A DNA stretch of 64,000 bases from Saxidomus purpurata. Its lineage: Eukaryota; Mollusca; Bivalvia; Venerida; Veneridae. Position numbers and translations under genes: made by a program. The notes beneath the pieces are model-generated. The model was not told the DNA's origin, made no database searches, and was given only the letters and a program-made list of their open reading frames with translations. The stretch spans positions 31,824,371-31,888,370 of the forward strand of contig JAFMSR010000012.1 of assembly GCA_022818135.1 (NCBI GenBank), in the 5' to 3' direction. Position 1 is the first letter of the stretch. Every line of letters begins with the position of its first letter. Of this stretch, positions 51,001 to 61,036 are shown piece after piece.

Positions 51001-54000
51001 TGCACAAGATATACATTGCTACCTATAAAATAGAATAATTTAGCAGCAGGGATCAGTTCAACATTTTTTAGAATTATCATCTGGCTTCTGGGTCTAGGGC
51101 TGTGTAGGATTCCCGTACCACGATATTTAGAGTTGAACAAACTACTCATTTTAAACATTGCTATGTATGTAAATAAATCGGGGGAAAAAGAAAGTTGTGT
51201 TTGACCATCTTTGCCACTCTTTGGTTACAAATTTTGTAAGTTGCCTGCAAGTTGAGTTAGCTTTTAGCTTTTAATAAGGAGTTTCGGGATCATTTTTGCC
51301 GACTTTTCGAAGAAAAGGGTAGCTATCCTACTCGCCCGGCGTTGGTGTCACACCTTGGTTAAGTTTTTCATATCACCCCACTTTATTTCAAAACTATTAG
51401 TGGTATGGCTTTGAAACTTACCATACTGTTTACCATCATAACCTCCATCTACAGACAAAGAGAACATAACTCTGTCAAGGTTTTTGACAGAATTATGGCC
51501 CTTTTTTGACTTAGAAAGTGTATTGAGCTTGGTTAAGTTTTTCGTACCACCTCACTTTATTTCAAAACCATTAGTGGTATTGCTTTGAAACTAATCATAC
51601 TATTTACCATCATGACCTACATCAACAGACAAGAGTACAAACTCTGTCAAGTTTTTGACAGAATTATGCCCCTTTTTTACTTTGAAAATACATTGAATAT
51701 GGGTAAAATCCACTTATTGTCTTAACCCTTTGAGATATTGCTTTAAAACTTTGAATGCTGCTAAATCATACCCCCATCTGTAGGCAAGAGAAGGTAACTC
51801 TGTCAGGGATTTGTTTTAAAAATTAAGGCCCTTTATGGACTTAGAATCTTGGTTAAGTTTTTCGTACCAGTCCACTTTTTGACTAAACTGTTTGAGATAT
51901 TAATTGGAAAGTTGGAATACTTGTTCACCATCATGATCCCCAAACATGGGCAGGAGAAGGTAATTCTGTCAAGGATTTTGTTTGAATTATGGCCCTTTTT
52001 GACTTTTTGATTTTCATTCTTGTCCACTTGTTGACTTAACTATTTGAGATATTACTTTGAAAGTTGGGAGTACTTATGTACCATCATGAGACCTATCTGT
52101 AAGCAAGAGAAGATAACTCTGTGAAAATGTTTCTTGATTTGTACTTAGAAATTCCTAGTTAAAGTCTTGTGTGCCCTTAACTGTCAAAGTTTTGTTTATT
52201 GGCAAGCACTAAAAAGTCGACAGCTCTTGTTGGTCAACTTATGGCACTACATTTACGGTAGTAGTTTGTTTTTATTCTGTTTTCTTAGCTTTCCTGTTAC
52301 ATCAATACGTATTGCAATGTGGGTTGGCTGTATTGCACCCCTAATATAATATACATAACTTTGATAGAACATTTCTGCCATTGCTTTCTTCCTACGCTGA
52401 TGCCTGCTTTGATTCATAAAATTAAAAGTAACATGATCGGGCTTGGTAGATTGTATTCAGTGTGTATCATTTCCCTAAATACTATAGTAATTGAAACAAA
52501 GCAGTTATACATTTGCATCATTTCAGGAGGTTCAGGTTTTCGTGGCAGTTCAGCTCGTGGTACTGGAAGAGGGGCACCTCGGGGTCAATCAGTGAGGGGT
52601 CGAGGATCTGGACGATCATATGAACCAATCAAATTTGAAGGAGAATTTGATTTCGAAAGCTCAAATGCTCAATTTGATAAAGAGGAAATTGAGAGGGAGC
52701 TGAAGCAGAAGTTAACATTAGGTAGCAGTCAGAATTTTGTTCCAAGACTGAACATCACAGTAGATAATAAATTACATAAAAATTGTCTTGCATAAAAAAA
52801 CAAAGTTTGAAACCTGAATATTTGTACTGTCATGAAAGACTTTGCTTAAAATTTACACTTTTAGAAGTTGGATAGACTTTTAAAAGTGGATGATTTTCAA
52901 AAGAAATCTCAAAAGAGCACAAATCTTGGAACACGCATGTATTGATTTAGAATGTTGACATGTCCTTTATGATTGATTGCCAAAGAACTGTTAAGGCTAT
53001 TAGTATGTATATCCTTTCAAAGAATGACTTGGCTTGTGGCAAAATATTAAAATCAACTTTCTAATTAAGTGCTAAGAAACAAATGGTTTTCAACTTGTCT
53101 ATGTATTGTAGACAGATATACAGTGGTAGTTATAATAATTTTTGTAAAATTTATTATAAAATAGGCTTGACAGATGTTTTAGATGCAAGGTTTTGTCCTT
53201 TTTAACTGAGCGTTTTTGCTACCGCGGGTGAGCTTCTGTCGTGTGTCGTGTCCCACATTTTATTCAAAGACATCCCTCTGAACCTCTGGCCAAGGTAAAT
53301 GCAGGAAGTTCCTTGCTGAAGCTCTACCAAAATGTCAAAGAATTCCATTCCATGCGAACCTGGTTCTGGGCAACAAATAGGAAAAACTTTAAAAACTTCT
53401 TCTCTGAAACCACAAGGCCTAGAGCTTAGTATTTGGCTTGCATTGTCTAGTGGACCTCTACCAAATTGTTCAAATTTGACCCCGGGTCAAAATTGACCCT
53501 GGGCCCTTGTTTGTAGGAATAATGGAAACTTAAACTCTTCTCTGAAACCACAAGGCCTGAGCTAATTTGGCTGTACAATTGTCTGTGACCTCTACCAAAT
53601 GTTCAATTTGACCCCGGGTCAAAATTACCTGCCGGGGTCCTTGTTTTGCTAGGAATATATAGGAAAACTTAAAAAACTTCTTCTCTGAAACCACAAGGCC
53701 TGAGCTTGATATTTGGCATGTGCATTGGCTGTGGACCTCTACCAATTTTCAAATTATGGCCCCGTCAAAATTGACCCGCAGGCCTTGTTTATAGGCTGTG
53801 TAAAACTTTAAAAATCTTCTTCTCTGAAACCGCAAGGCCTGGGCTTATATTTGGCATTGCATTGGCTGTGGACCTCTACCAAATTGTTCAATTGACCCCG
53901 GTCAAATTGACCCCACCGGGGTCCTTGTTTCTAGAATTTGTAAAACTTTAAAACTTCTTCTCTGAAACCACAAGGCCTGGCTGATTTTGGCTGTGCATTC

Positions 54001-57000
54001 CTGTACCCTTTAAAGTTTGTTCAAATTGCCCTGGGTCAAAATTGCCTGCCGGGGTCATTTTTTTACAAAGGGTTATAGGAAAACTTTTTGGATATAACAT
54101 TTCTGTGATCTTCCACCAGGCAAGTGGACTTGTACCAAGGTGAGCGATATAGGGCCATCTTGGCCCTCGTGTCTTAAAACACTTTAGAGATTTTACCAGG
54201 TTGAGTGTACAAATGTTATGTCAGGATATAATGTCTTACCTGTTTCAGATGATTCAAGCAAGGTTAATGGTGAGAAAGCTGTGGAGAATGGAGAGGGGGA
54301 TGAGGAGGACGAATGCTTCTATGACAAATCCAAATCTTTCTTCGACAAAATTAGTTGTGAAGCAACTGACAGAGCCAAAGGGTAAGGAAACATAGTTAAC
54401 AACATTTAGCAACTTGCAGTCTTTGTTATAATGTCATATTGAGCTATAAACAGTAGGCGTAGAATAAAAGTTGTTAGTGTCTCATTACTTCACACTGATA
54501 CTCTGCTATGGTGAGTCTTTGCCCACTGCTTTTAAAGCTAGGCATCAATAAAGTGGATTTTTAAGTTGACTTTTCGGAGAATAAGGAGGGCTGTTGCAGT
54601 TTACTTTTTGATGGCGTTGCACATTTGGTTAAAGTTTTTCATGCAAGCTACTATCATACACGTACCTCAGTAACCACTGATGGGATTGACTTGAAACTTC
54701 ATTAAAGTCTTTAAGGATACAACAGTCAAACAAGTTAGATAAATCTTGACTGAATTTATTTCAAATTTTGACCCTAGGTTGACTTAAACACCCTTGTAAA
54801 AGTTTTTCTGGCAGAATATGGGCAAGTTCTGTATGCCAGTTAATGTGTGAAAGTAATTAAAATTTCACACCAGTGACTTGCATTAACTTCTTACATATTC
54901 TCAGAAAAGCAACTGCAACCATCAGCGTGCAGCTGCACCCATATGCATTGCTCTTATTTCTTAACTGTGTCCAAGCGGGTTGAAGTGGCAATCAAAAGTG
55001 AAGAATACCTAAATCAAAGGGGATATCTGGGGGTATTCATCACGTTTACCGATTGCCGTAATGGAGTTCAGGTTGCACAGCTGTACAAGTTTCATTTATG
55101 ATGTTCATGAAAATCAAGAAAAGGTTTACTTCTTATGAGTTATTCAACTTTATAATAGCATGACTTGCCACTGAGGAAAAATGATTTTCAGAGGGATCTT
55201 AACATAACATTTGCAGGAAACAGTCTCGGCCAAGTTGGAAGGAAGAAAGAAAATTAAATACAGAAACTTTTGGTACCAGCGACCCACGGCGGGGCTTTCG
55301 TGGACGTGGTGGTTTCCGTGGTAATAGAGGGTATTATAATAATTACAATGGTTTCAGAGGACGTGGTCGAGGAGGTAGTGGCGGATATAGAGGTAAACAA
55401 TTCCTTACAAACCTCAAGCAGTGAATGCTTATATGGGTTTAATTTCATTTATTAATTGAATAGTGAAAAAATCAATTGAATTTGTTTTACTGTGCTGGTC
55501 GGAGTTCTATTCATGTGAGCAGTTCAAAGTTGCCCTGAGCATTTTTTGTTTAAATTCTTACAGGGTTTTGAAGTTAGAATTAAAAATTTCACCTATTCAA
55601 ATGAAAAGCTGTGTTTTGCCTATACCTGTAACCAGTATGCGTGTATTTTCTGTAGGTCGTGGAGGATATGGTGGTGGTCAGAGAGGAGGCCCTAGGAGGA
55701 ACCAGGGCTGGGTAGACTATGAGTACCATTATGAAGATAACAGAAGACCTCCGACTGGAGACAAGTCATTGAACAAAGTAAGCTATTCTTAATATAGGCA
55801 GTTAATATTTCTATGTCCCCCGCAATTCAAAGACGGTTCAAGTGTTAACCCTGTCTGTCCATCTGTGCATGCGTCCATTCAAAATGTAAGCTCCATATCG
55901 TTTACTTTTAAACGGTTTCATATCGGTAACTATTAAAAGGTAGGATAGATTTTAATCAGATTTTACTTTTTAGCTCACCTAAGCTGTAGGCTCAGGGTGA
56001 GCTATTAGGATCGATGAATGTCCGTTGTCCGTCCACACTTAGTTCGTTAACACTCTAGTGGTCACAGTTTTGCCTCAGTTGTCACGAAACTTGGTCAGGA
56101 TGTTTGTCCCAGTAATTACTCGGACAAGTTCGAATATGGGTCATCTCGGATGAAAAACTAGGTCACATGACCCAAAAATAGAAAAATCTTGTTAAGGCTC
56201 TAGAGGCTACTGTTTCAGTCCAAATATCCTGGCAATTTGTGAGAAAGGTTGTTTGGTTGATTTCTAGCTCAAGTCTTAATATGGGTCACCTGGGGTCAAA
56301 AATTAGGTCACAGCCCAAATATGGAAAAACCTTGTTAACACTCTAGAGGTAACATTTTCAGCCCAAATATCCTAGAAATATGTCAGAAAGGTTGTTTTGT
56401 TGATTTCTAGCCCAAGTTCAAATATGGGTCATCTGGAGTCAAAAACTAGGTCACACAGCCCCAATATGGAAAAACCTTGTGAACACTAGATGTTACATTT
56501 TCAGCCCAGATATCCTTGAAATTTGTCAGAAAGGTTGTTTCGATGATTTCTAGCTCAAGTTCGAATATGGGTCATCTGGGGTCAAAAACTAGGTCACACA
56601 GCCCAAATATGGAAAAACCTTGTTAACACTAGAGGCAACATTTTCAGCCCAAATTTCCTGGAAATTTGTCGTAAAGGTTGTTTTGATGATTTCTAGCTCA
56701 AGTTCGAATATGGGTCATCTGGGGTCAAAAACTAAGTCACATAGCCCAAATTTAAAAGCAGTTGCACTCGGGTGAGCGATAAAGGGCCATCATGGCCCTC
56801 TTGTTTGTTAGCTCACCTGAGCACTTGGTGCTAGGGTGAGATATTGTGATCGCCTAATGTCTGTCATCTGTCTGTCCACACTTAACCTTGTGTATGCAAT
56901 AGAGGTTGCATTTTCATGGATTTTTATGAAACTTGGTCAGTATGATTGCCTTGATAAAATCAAGGTTGAGTTCGAACATGGGTCATCTAGGGTCAAAAAC

Positions 57001-57654
57001 TAGGTCACAGGGTTTAAATCATAGGAAAACCTTGTGTATGCTACAGAGGTTGCATTTTTCATTGGACCCTCATGAAACTTGGTCAGTATGATTGCCTTGA
57101 TAAAATCAAGGTCAAGTTCGAACATGGGTCATCTAGGGTCAAAAACTAGGTCACAGGGTCAAATCATAGAAAAACCATGTGTATGCAATAGAGGTTGCAT
57201 TTTACGCTCGACTATTCAGAGAATATGGAGAGCTATTACAGTCTCTTGTGCATCGGCGTTGCAGCTTAGGTTAAAGTTTTGCCTGCTAGGTACTATCATG
57301 CACATATCTCAGTAACCACTTATGATATTAACTTGAAACTTTGTTAATGTCTTTGAGTGTCACACAGTCAAGTCAGATAACTCTTGTGTAAATTTTATAC
57401 AAATTCAAACCGTTTACCACTACGGTTTTTTTTTTGGACTTTTTTTTTGTTTTTTTAGGTTAAAAAAGGACGATAAACATTGAAAAAACAAGCATTCTTA
57501 TATAATCGGTCATTTTCGCTTTAAGCGGTTCTGCCGGTATTGTGGGTATTTAGACAGTAGGGGATCTGCGAGGGGGGTGCTGATGATAAGAAAACATTAG
57601 ATAGCAAGCCTCTCGGGAACAGGATTAGTTCCAGAGGCCCAGATTCACGCAAAT

Positions 57655-57688
<34 letters not shown>

Positions 57689-58912
57689 AAAAAAAAAAAA
57701 AAACAGAAAAAAAAAGGGGCCCCGAAAAAAAAAAAAAAAAAAGGGAAAAAAAAAAAAAAAAAAAACAAACTAACAATGCTTTTTAAGCTTATATATCTGT
57801 GAAAGTGAAAACTACTGACAGCAGCCCAAAACTACTGAGAGTAGCTGTCCAAACTACTGAAAGACTCTAAATAGGGTAAACAGGTCTGCAAATTATGGCC
57901 CTTGTTTGACTTTGAAAATTTGGTTAAAGTTTTGCCTGCTAGGTACTATCATGCACATATCTCAGTAACCACTTATGATATTGACTTGAAACTTTGTTCA
58001 TGTCTAACAGTCTTTAGGGGTGTTACACAGTCAAGTCAGATAACTCTTGAATAAATTTAATACAAATTATGTCCCTTGTTTGACTTTGAAAATTTGGTTA
58101 AAGTTTTGCCTGCTAGGTACTATCATGCACATATCTCAGTAACCACTTATGATGTTGACTTGAAGATTTTACATGTAGGTTTAGAAACATTAAATCAATC
58201 TCAATTTAGGTTACAATCCAGTTAATCTTACAGAAATAGAGTTTGTGGTATCGGATCATTTTCCCATGAAAGGTCACATGGATTTCAATCATATCTGCCA
58301 CAAATGTACGTACATAAATAAAATACAGGGCAAGCTTAATTTTTGTTACAGTTCACAAAATTTTTAAAAAAACCTTTTTGGGGGAAAAAGCCCAGGGGGG
58401 GGCATCTGTGTCCAGTGGACATGTTTCTCCAACAGCTCTTTTAGAAGCATTACCTTATTGATTAATATGAACTACAAACAGAACTATTTTCACCTAAATT
58501 CCAAGCCAAAGTTTTCTTGTAATACACAGCAAGTGCACATGTACAAAAATTACATTGTTTCTGACATGCAGACAGTAGGATGGGATGAATGGAGGGGAAC
58601 TGTGTTCCATAATGAATAAGCAACCCTTGCACTGAATGAAAAAGTCTGCACAGCTTTATATCAAACTAGTGATTTCCACAAATTCTCAAGAAATTAGCAG
58701 TAACTACAAGTAGAAACATGCTTCATGAACCTGCAAACTGTTGAAATTTCATGTCCAAACCATGTTTTCAGGTACTGGCTTAGTTGCTCCAGCATTTATA
58801 TCATAAAGTCTTTAGTATTTCGTTCATTTCCAAAGATTTGTTCTACTCTCAGATTGTTTGTTTTCAGCAACAGCAGCAGCCAAACAGAGCGAGTGGGAAG
58901 GCTGAGTCATAG
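39099..58912 (+). CDS. LSM14: LSM14 / RAP55 mRNA-processing body assembly protein, complete
   Basis: LSM14 binds mRNA and DDX6/4E-T partners, represses translation and helps assemble P-bodies (family knowledge). Coding exons: 39099-39219, 43335-43504, 43843-44023, 48803-48901, 50293-50673, 52527-52721, 54249-54381, 55217-55392, 55656-55777 and 58868-58912 (TAG). Phases close, 1623 nt, 540 aa. Residues 1 to about 80 are the LSm domain ([60 protein letters not shown]). A disordered P/Q/G-rich middle follows. The FDF box is at about 354-383 ([20 protein letters not shown]), the FFD box at about 405-420 ([15 protein letters not shown]) and the TFG box at about 432-447 ([16 protein letters not shown]). 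RGG-rich stretches lie at 320-350 and 450-500. Vertebrates have LSM14A and LSM14B; the sequence does not single out one. Odd points are a duplicated exon motif (exons 4 and 5) and a DQYDRR repeat in exon 5. Confidence 0.96.
39786..40397. mobile_element. TA-flanked MITE-like element with 22-bp inverted ends
   Basis: The left end CTGGTATGAGACCAGTTTCC and the reverse complement of the right end CTGGCATGAGACCAGTTTCC, both followed by GA, match at 21 of 22 positions. TA dinucleotides flank it at 39784-39785 and 40398-40399, suggesting Tc1/mariner-type insertion. Further copies of the ACCAGTTTCCGAC motif lie inside (about 39999, and inverted near 40360-40380). No transposase frame is visible. It lies in LSM14 intron 1. 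Confidence 0.75.
40661..40737. repeat. Dispersed repeat fragment, copy 2 (split by an insertion)
   Basis: Nearly identical to 37230-37304. Its continuation resumes at 41544 (GCCTAATTTT) after the 806-bp element, matching GCCTTATTT in copy 1. Confidence 0.85.
40738..41543. mobile_element. 806-bp TIR element with 5-bp target duplication
   Basis: The ends are a perfect 11-bp inverted repeat: CAGGGATCACG at 40738-40748 and CGTGATCCCTG at 41533-41543. A GCCTA direct repeat flanks it (40733-40737 and 41544-41548). The uninterrupted sister repeat at 37230-37310 independently confirms the insertion point. The left 250 bp is relatively GC-rich and holds a short open frame (40686-40976) of unrecognised sequence. 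Near the right end is a palindrome CTTCTCCCT..GAGGGAGAAG. The CAGGG end resembles hAT, but a 5-bp duplication is not the classic hAT 8 bp, so the superfamily is left open. Confidence 0.8.
41990..42130. other. Homopolymer tract, probable sequence-quality problem
   Basis: About 70 T residues are broken by one run of G, followed by T- and A-rich sequence with unnaturally simple runs. Its composition differs from everything nearby, as in the block at 57655-57771. The exact length should not be trusted. Confidence 0.75.
42228..43091 (+). mobile_element. TGCCCCCG-family Helentron-like element with about 176-bp tandem core
   Basis: The 5' end is ATGCCCCCGCATATTAAAAT. The inverted CGGGGGCAT lies near 43055-43064, followed by TCGTCACTTGTGAGGGACAG and the tail CTCTTGTT. 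The core holds about four units marked by GCATTGAAGGATTTTAAAAT (starting about 42306, 42485 and 42660, and a variant at about 42835), each with GCGTGCAAGACCCA and CAAAGGTCAAGGTC. Short open frames in it are shadows of the repeat. It lies in LSM14 intron 1 just before exon 2. Confidence 0.8.
44116..45233 (+). mobile_element. AGCTCAACTTTTCG-family Helentron-like element
   Basis: The 5' end is AGCTCAACTTTTCGAAGAAA. The near-inverse AAAAAGTCGAGC lies just before a hairpin (CTGTC-CTACT-GACAG) and the tail CTCTTGTT at 45233. The body repeats phrases such as CACCTTGGTTAAGTTTTT, TATTGCTTTGAAACTTACCA and GTCAGAATTATG in units of roughly 180 bp. It lies in LSM14 intron 3. A related copy is at 51301-52231. 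Confidence 0.8.
46325..47277 (+). mobile_element. TGCCCCCG-family element riddled with small deletions
   Basis: The 5' end ATTGCCCCCGAAGGGTGG, the inverted CTTTCGGGGGCATTCGTCAC near 47236-47255 and the tail AGCTCTTGTT match the element at 42228-43091. The core matches too, but with very frequent 1-3 bp losses (for example GTAACTTTGTCATGCATTG read as GTACTTTGTCTGCATTG). The first and last 50 bp are clean. It lies in LSM14 intron 3. Confidence 0.8.
48803..48901 (+). other. LSM14 coding exon 4, homologous to the start of exon 5
   Basis: This 99-nt, phase 1-1 exon encodes [20 protein letters not shown] followed by [12 protein letters not shown]. The start of exon 5 (50293 onward) encodes [20 protein letters not shown] followed by QAE. 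The aligned SPT.DQG.Q corresponds to the single SPTMEQAVQ motif of human LSM14A. Both exons begin and end in phase 1, so either can be skipped without a frameshift. Their duplication and possible alternative use are inferred. Confidence 0.8.
50508..50600 (+). repeat. 18-bp coding repeat encoding DQYDRR
   Basis: Within LSM14 exon 5 the unit GATCAGTATGACAGAAGA occurs five times in tandem, encoding DQYDRR, then drifts into REYQEQRP. Third-position changes between units (AGA to CGA, TAT to TAC) show the copies are not a recent slip. Confidence 0.9.
51301..52231 (+). mobile_element. Second AGCTCAACTTTTCG-family element, 3' hairpin eroded
   Basis: It starts GACTTTTCGAAGAAAAGGGT and ends AAAAAGTCGACAGCTCTTGT. 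The body follows the element at 44116-45233 closely (CACCTTGGTTAAGTTTTTC, TTTGAAACTTACCATACTGT, CATCATGATCCCC). The stem-loop between AAAAAGTCGA and CAGCTCTTGTT is missing. It lies in LSM14 intron 5. Confidence 0.75.
53211..54172 (+). mobile_element. AGCTCACC-family element with many small deletions
   Basis: It has a degraded start (GGGTGAGCTTCTGTCGTG) and repeated core units (CTGAAACCACAAGGCCT, GACCTCTACCAA, GACCCCGGGTCAAAATTG). The end carries GGTGAGCGATATAGGGCCAT, the hairpin with GGCCCT and a decayed tail CTCGTGTC. The internal units show frequent 1-3 bp losses compared with 15850-16376; the last 70 bp are clean. It lies in LSM14 intron 6. Confidence 0.75.
54566..54958 (+). repeat. Fragment of the CTCGACT/GACTTTTCG repeat group
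   Basis: It begins GTTGACTTTTCGGAGAATAA and shares GGTTAAAGTTTTTCATGCAA, CTACTATCATACACGTACCT and CAGTAACCACTGATGG with the units at 57204-58165 and 61037-63473. The 3' end near TGCATTGCTCTTATTT is decayed. It lies in LSM14 intron 7. Confidence 0.65.
55972..56805 (+). mobile_element. AGCTCACC-family Helentron-like element, intact ends
   Basis: The 5' end is AGCTCACCTAAGCTGTAGGC. Near the 3' end are GGTGAGCGAT, a hairpin (AGGGCC-ATCAT-GGCCCT) and CTCTTGTT. The body has four units of about 180 bp with TCAAAAACTAGGTCACA and CCCAAATATGGAAAAACCTT. A second copy starts four bases later. It lies in LSM14 intron 9. Confidence 0.82.
56810..57203 (+). mobile_element. 5' part of another AGCTCACC-family element
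   Basis: It begins AGCTCACCTGAGCACTTGGT only 4 bp after the tail of the preceding element, in the same orientation. Two units (TTGTGTATGCAATAGAGGTT, GGTCATCTAGGGTCAAAAAC) follow. It is cut off at 57203, where a different element begins (ACGCTCGACTATTCAG). Confidence 0.75.
57204..57415 (+). mobile_element. 5' end of a CTCGACTATT-family Helentron-like element
   Basis: It begins ACGCTCGACTATTCAGAGAA, whose first 13 bases are the exact inverse of AATAGTCGAGCGT near 63437-63449 at the 3' end of a family member. The body has GGTTAAAGTTTTGCCTGCTA and GTACTATCATGCACATATCT. At about 57416 it runs into low-quality sequence; core units reappear at 57886-58165. Confidence 0.65.
57416..57780. other. Low-complexity block, probable assembly artefact or failed consensus
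   Basis: The block contains long runs of T, then more than 30 G in a row (57655-57687), then A runs broken by short G and C clusters. It interrupts a repeat element whose units continue on both sides. A smaller block of the same kind is at 58364-58402. Confidence 0.7.
57886..58165 (+). repeat. Core units of the CTCGACTATT repeat family
   Basis: Two units of about 180 bp contain TTATGGCCCTTGTTTGACTT, TTTGCCTGCTAGGTACTATC and CTCAGTAACCACTTATGAT. They match units at 61037-61390 and 63017-63240. The uninterrupted CCCTTGTTTGAC here is the empty-site version of the insertion at 61394. Confidence 0.8.
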
Positions 58913-61036
58913 TTACTGGAACACTATGAGAGAAGGTGCTTGGAAATGAGATAAAATCTGGTCGACATGTAGCTGATCTCTTTTACACATGTTGTTCTTT
59001 GATCTTGGTCACTATGGAAATACTTTGTCAAAGGAAATGACACCTTGTAACAGTTGTGTAAAATAAAATAGTGTATTGCTGAAGTTTTGACAGAAGCTGT
59101 TGACAACAGAATATTTTTGTGACATTGTCGAGGATCTATAGAATATTTTGGTTAAAACTACGTCAGTTTTGAATGTTGTGTCACCTGAAGCAGTATTTTA
59201 GTAAGTGTGACACAGCAAACGCCGTATTTATTTCTCATGTTTTTGTGATTTATATCAAGTGTCAGACACACTCTCCTTGTTCAAGCTCATATTTTACAGA
59301 AAAGAGCTCAGTGTACAGGTATTTGAAACAATTTATGACAAAAAAAGTGCTGTACAGTTTACCTATTGTAAAAAAAGGTTGCCAGGCTTCCTTACATTTT
59401 TCTACACTGTTTATGAAGTAAATATTTAATAGAGGAAAGGTTGTTTATGAGTATAAAGCAGGCTGTTTCACTGAACAGGATTTTTTTGCATAAATAATTG
59501 CAGTATAGGGAATATGAACTGAAGAACCAAAAAAAAAAACAATTGAGCATTGAGAAATGCCTTGAAACAAGATTATGTATGAATCTTTTATATATTGGAT
59601 ATCATGCTTTTATCACATATATGTTCAAAATTCAAGTTTTCAGTATTAAGTCAATCTGTTACTTTGTTGAAAGACATCTTTTGACTAGACTTGGCAAAAG
59701 ATGTAAAATGCAAGCTGCACAATCCATTGTTTAAAAGACCTGCAATGTTATATACTAAGAATCATTAAAGCTTTATTTTATCACTTACTTGAGACAACAG
59801 ATTGCTTATAGCTGTAAGAAACTTAGATATAAGAGAATCCACTTAACCTAGGAATTGTGCAGCATGTATGGTTTTGGTGCGTTCAGCATCTTCATTGTTT
59901 CTGTGCAAAGAAATATTCTAAATCAGAAAACGTGTGCTATCTGTATATCTTGCACAATCTTGCAGATAGTAGGCCTTATATCTTGATAATATTAAATGAT
60001 AAATTACATTTTTTTAAAAGTTTAGTGACACAGCTTGCTGTTTAAGAATAGACTTAATGTTCTTTGCCTTGTTTATTCCGAGATGGTCAACAAAGGTAGA
60101 TAAATCTGTGATAAGTAATCAGTAGAGTACTACCGATTATCTCCCTTTTATCTAAAAAAAAGCAACACCCAGAAACATTGCAGGAATTTTCCAAACAAAA
60201 ATGAGGGAAATTAAAATGCCTGATTTAAATGCATAAAGATTTTATTTCCAAAGGAGAAATCAAAGTACTGTGCTTCTGAGTCTGCTGAAAGTAAACATAC
60301 AGTTAATTATTTCGTTCTTGAAAATATTTCTATTTTAGTGGGTAGAAAAGGATTTCTGTAACAGCTATCCCTTTGTGAGATTGTATTAGAATGACTTTCA
60401 ATGGTGAACAAAATGTAGAAATGTGGAATATCTTTTGTTAGAAGAAAGGATGTATGCATCATGAAATAGTTGAGGACTTCAGGAATATATCGTTTGAATG
60501 CATACAGCACTATTACACATAATGGAAAATTTATTGTTAGGAAACATCAATACTTTGTACATGAAGTCCAACATTAAAAAATAAGCAACATTTTTTTTTT
60601 ATATATATATATATATATGGTACCCAGTATTACCTGCAGTAGCACCAGTGTGTATCTGGTTGCGCCCAAAACCTGTGTCACAATTACGTAAGAGATGTGG
60701 GCACGGCATTAGTGCAGTGGCATCTGTTGGGCAAGAGTGACATACCCTTGTTCATCATCCGTCTTGCAACAATTGAACTGATGGCATTTTGTGTACATTT
60801 TTCTACGGTGGGGAATCACCTGATCAAAATCTCGAGCAAAATAAATATATCGAAAATAATGAAAGCTGTTTAGCTTTAATTGTAAAATGTAGCTCACCAT
60901 ATGGCAACATAAAGTATACTAGAACTACACTTCATCTGCAGGTTGTGCTGAACACTTCAAGAAACTGAAATAATTATTTTTGTATAACAGTGACTCCCAG
61001 TTCATATCGTACTGAAAAATGTTTATGCATTTTATT
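58913..61036 (+). other. LSM14 3' UTR and downstream sequence
   Basis: No coding exon is recognised. Candidate polyadenylation signals on the plus strand are AATAAA near 59062 and ATTAAA near 59764; the real end is not determinable here. A run of T followed by (AT)n lies at 60591-60618. The many 60-80 residue open frames have no recognisable similarity. Confidence 0.5.
60591..60618. repeat. T-run and (AT)n microsatellite
   Basis: About ten T residues are followed by nine or ten AT dinucleotides. Confidence 0.9.
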
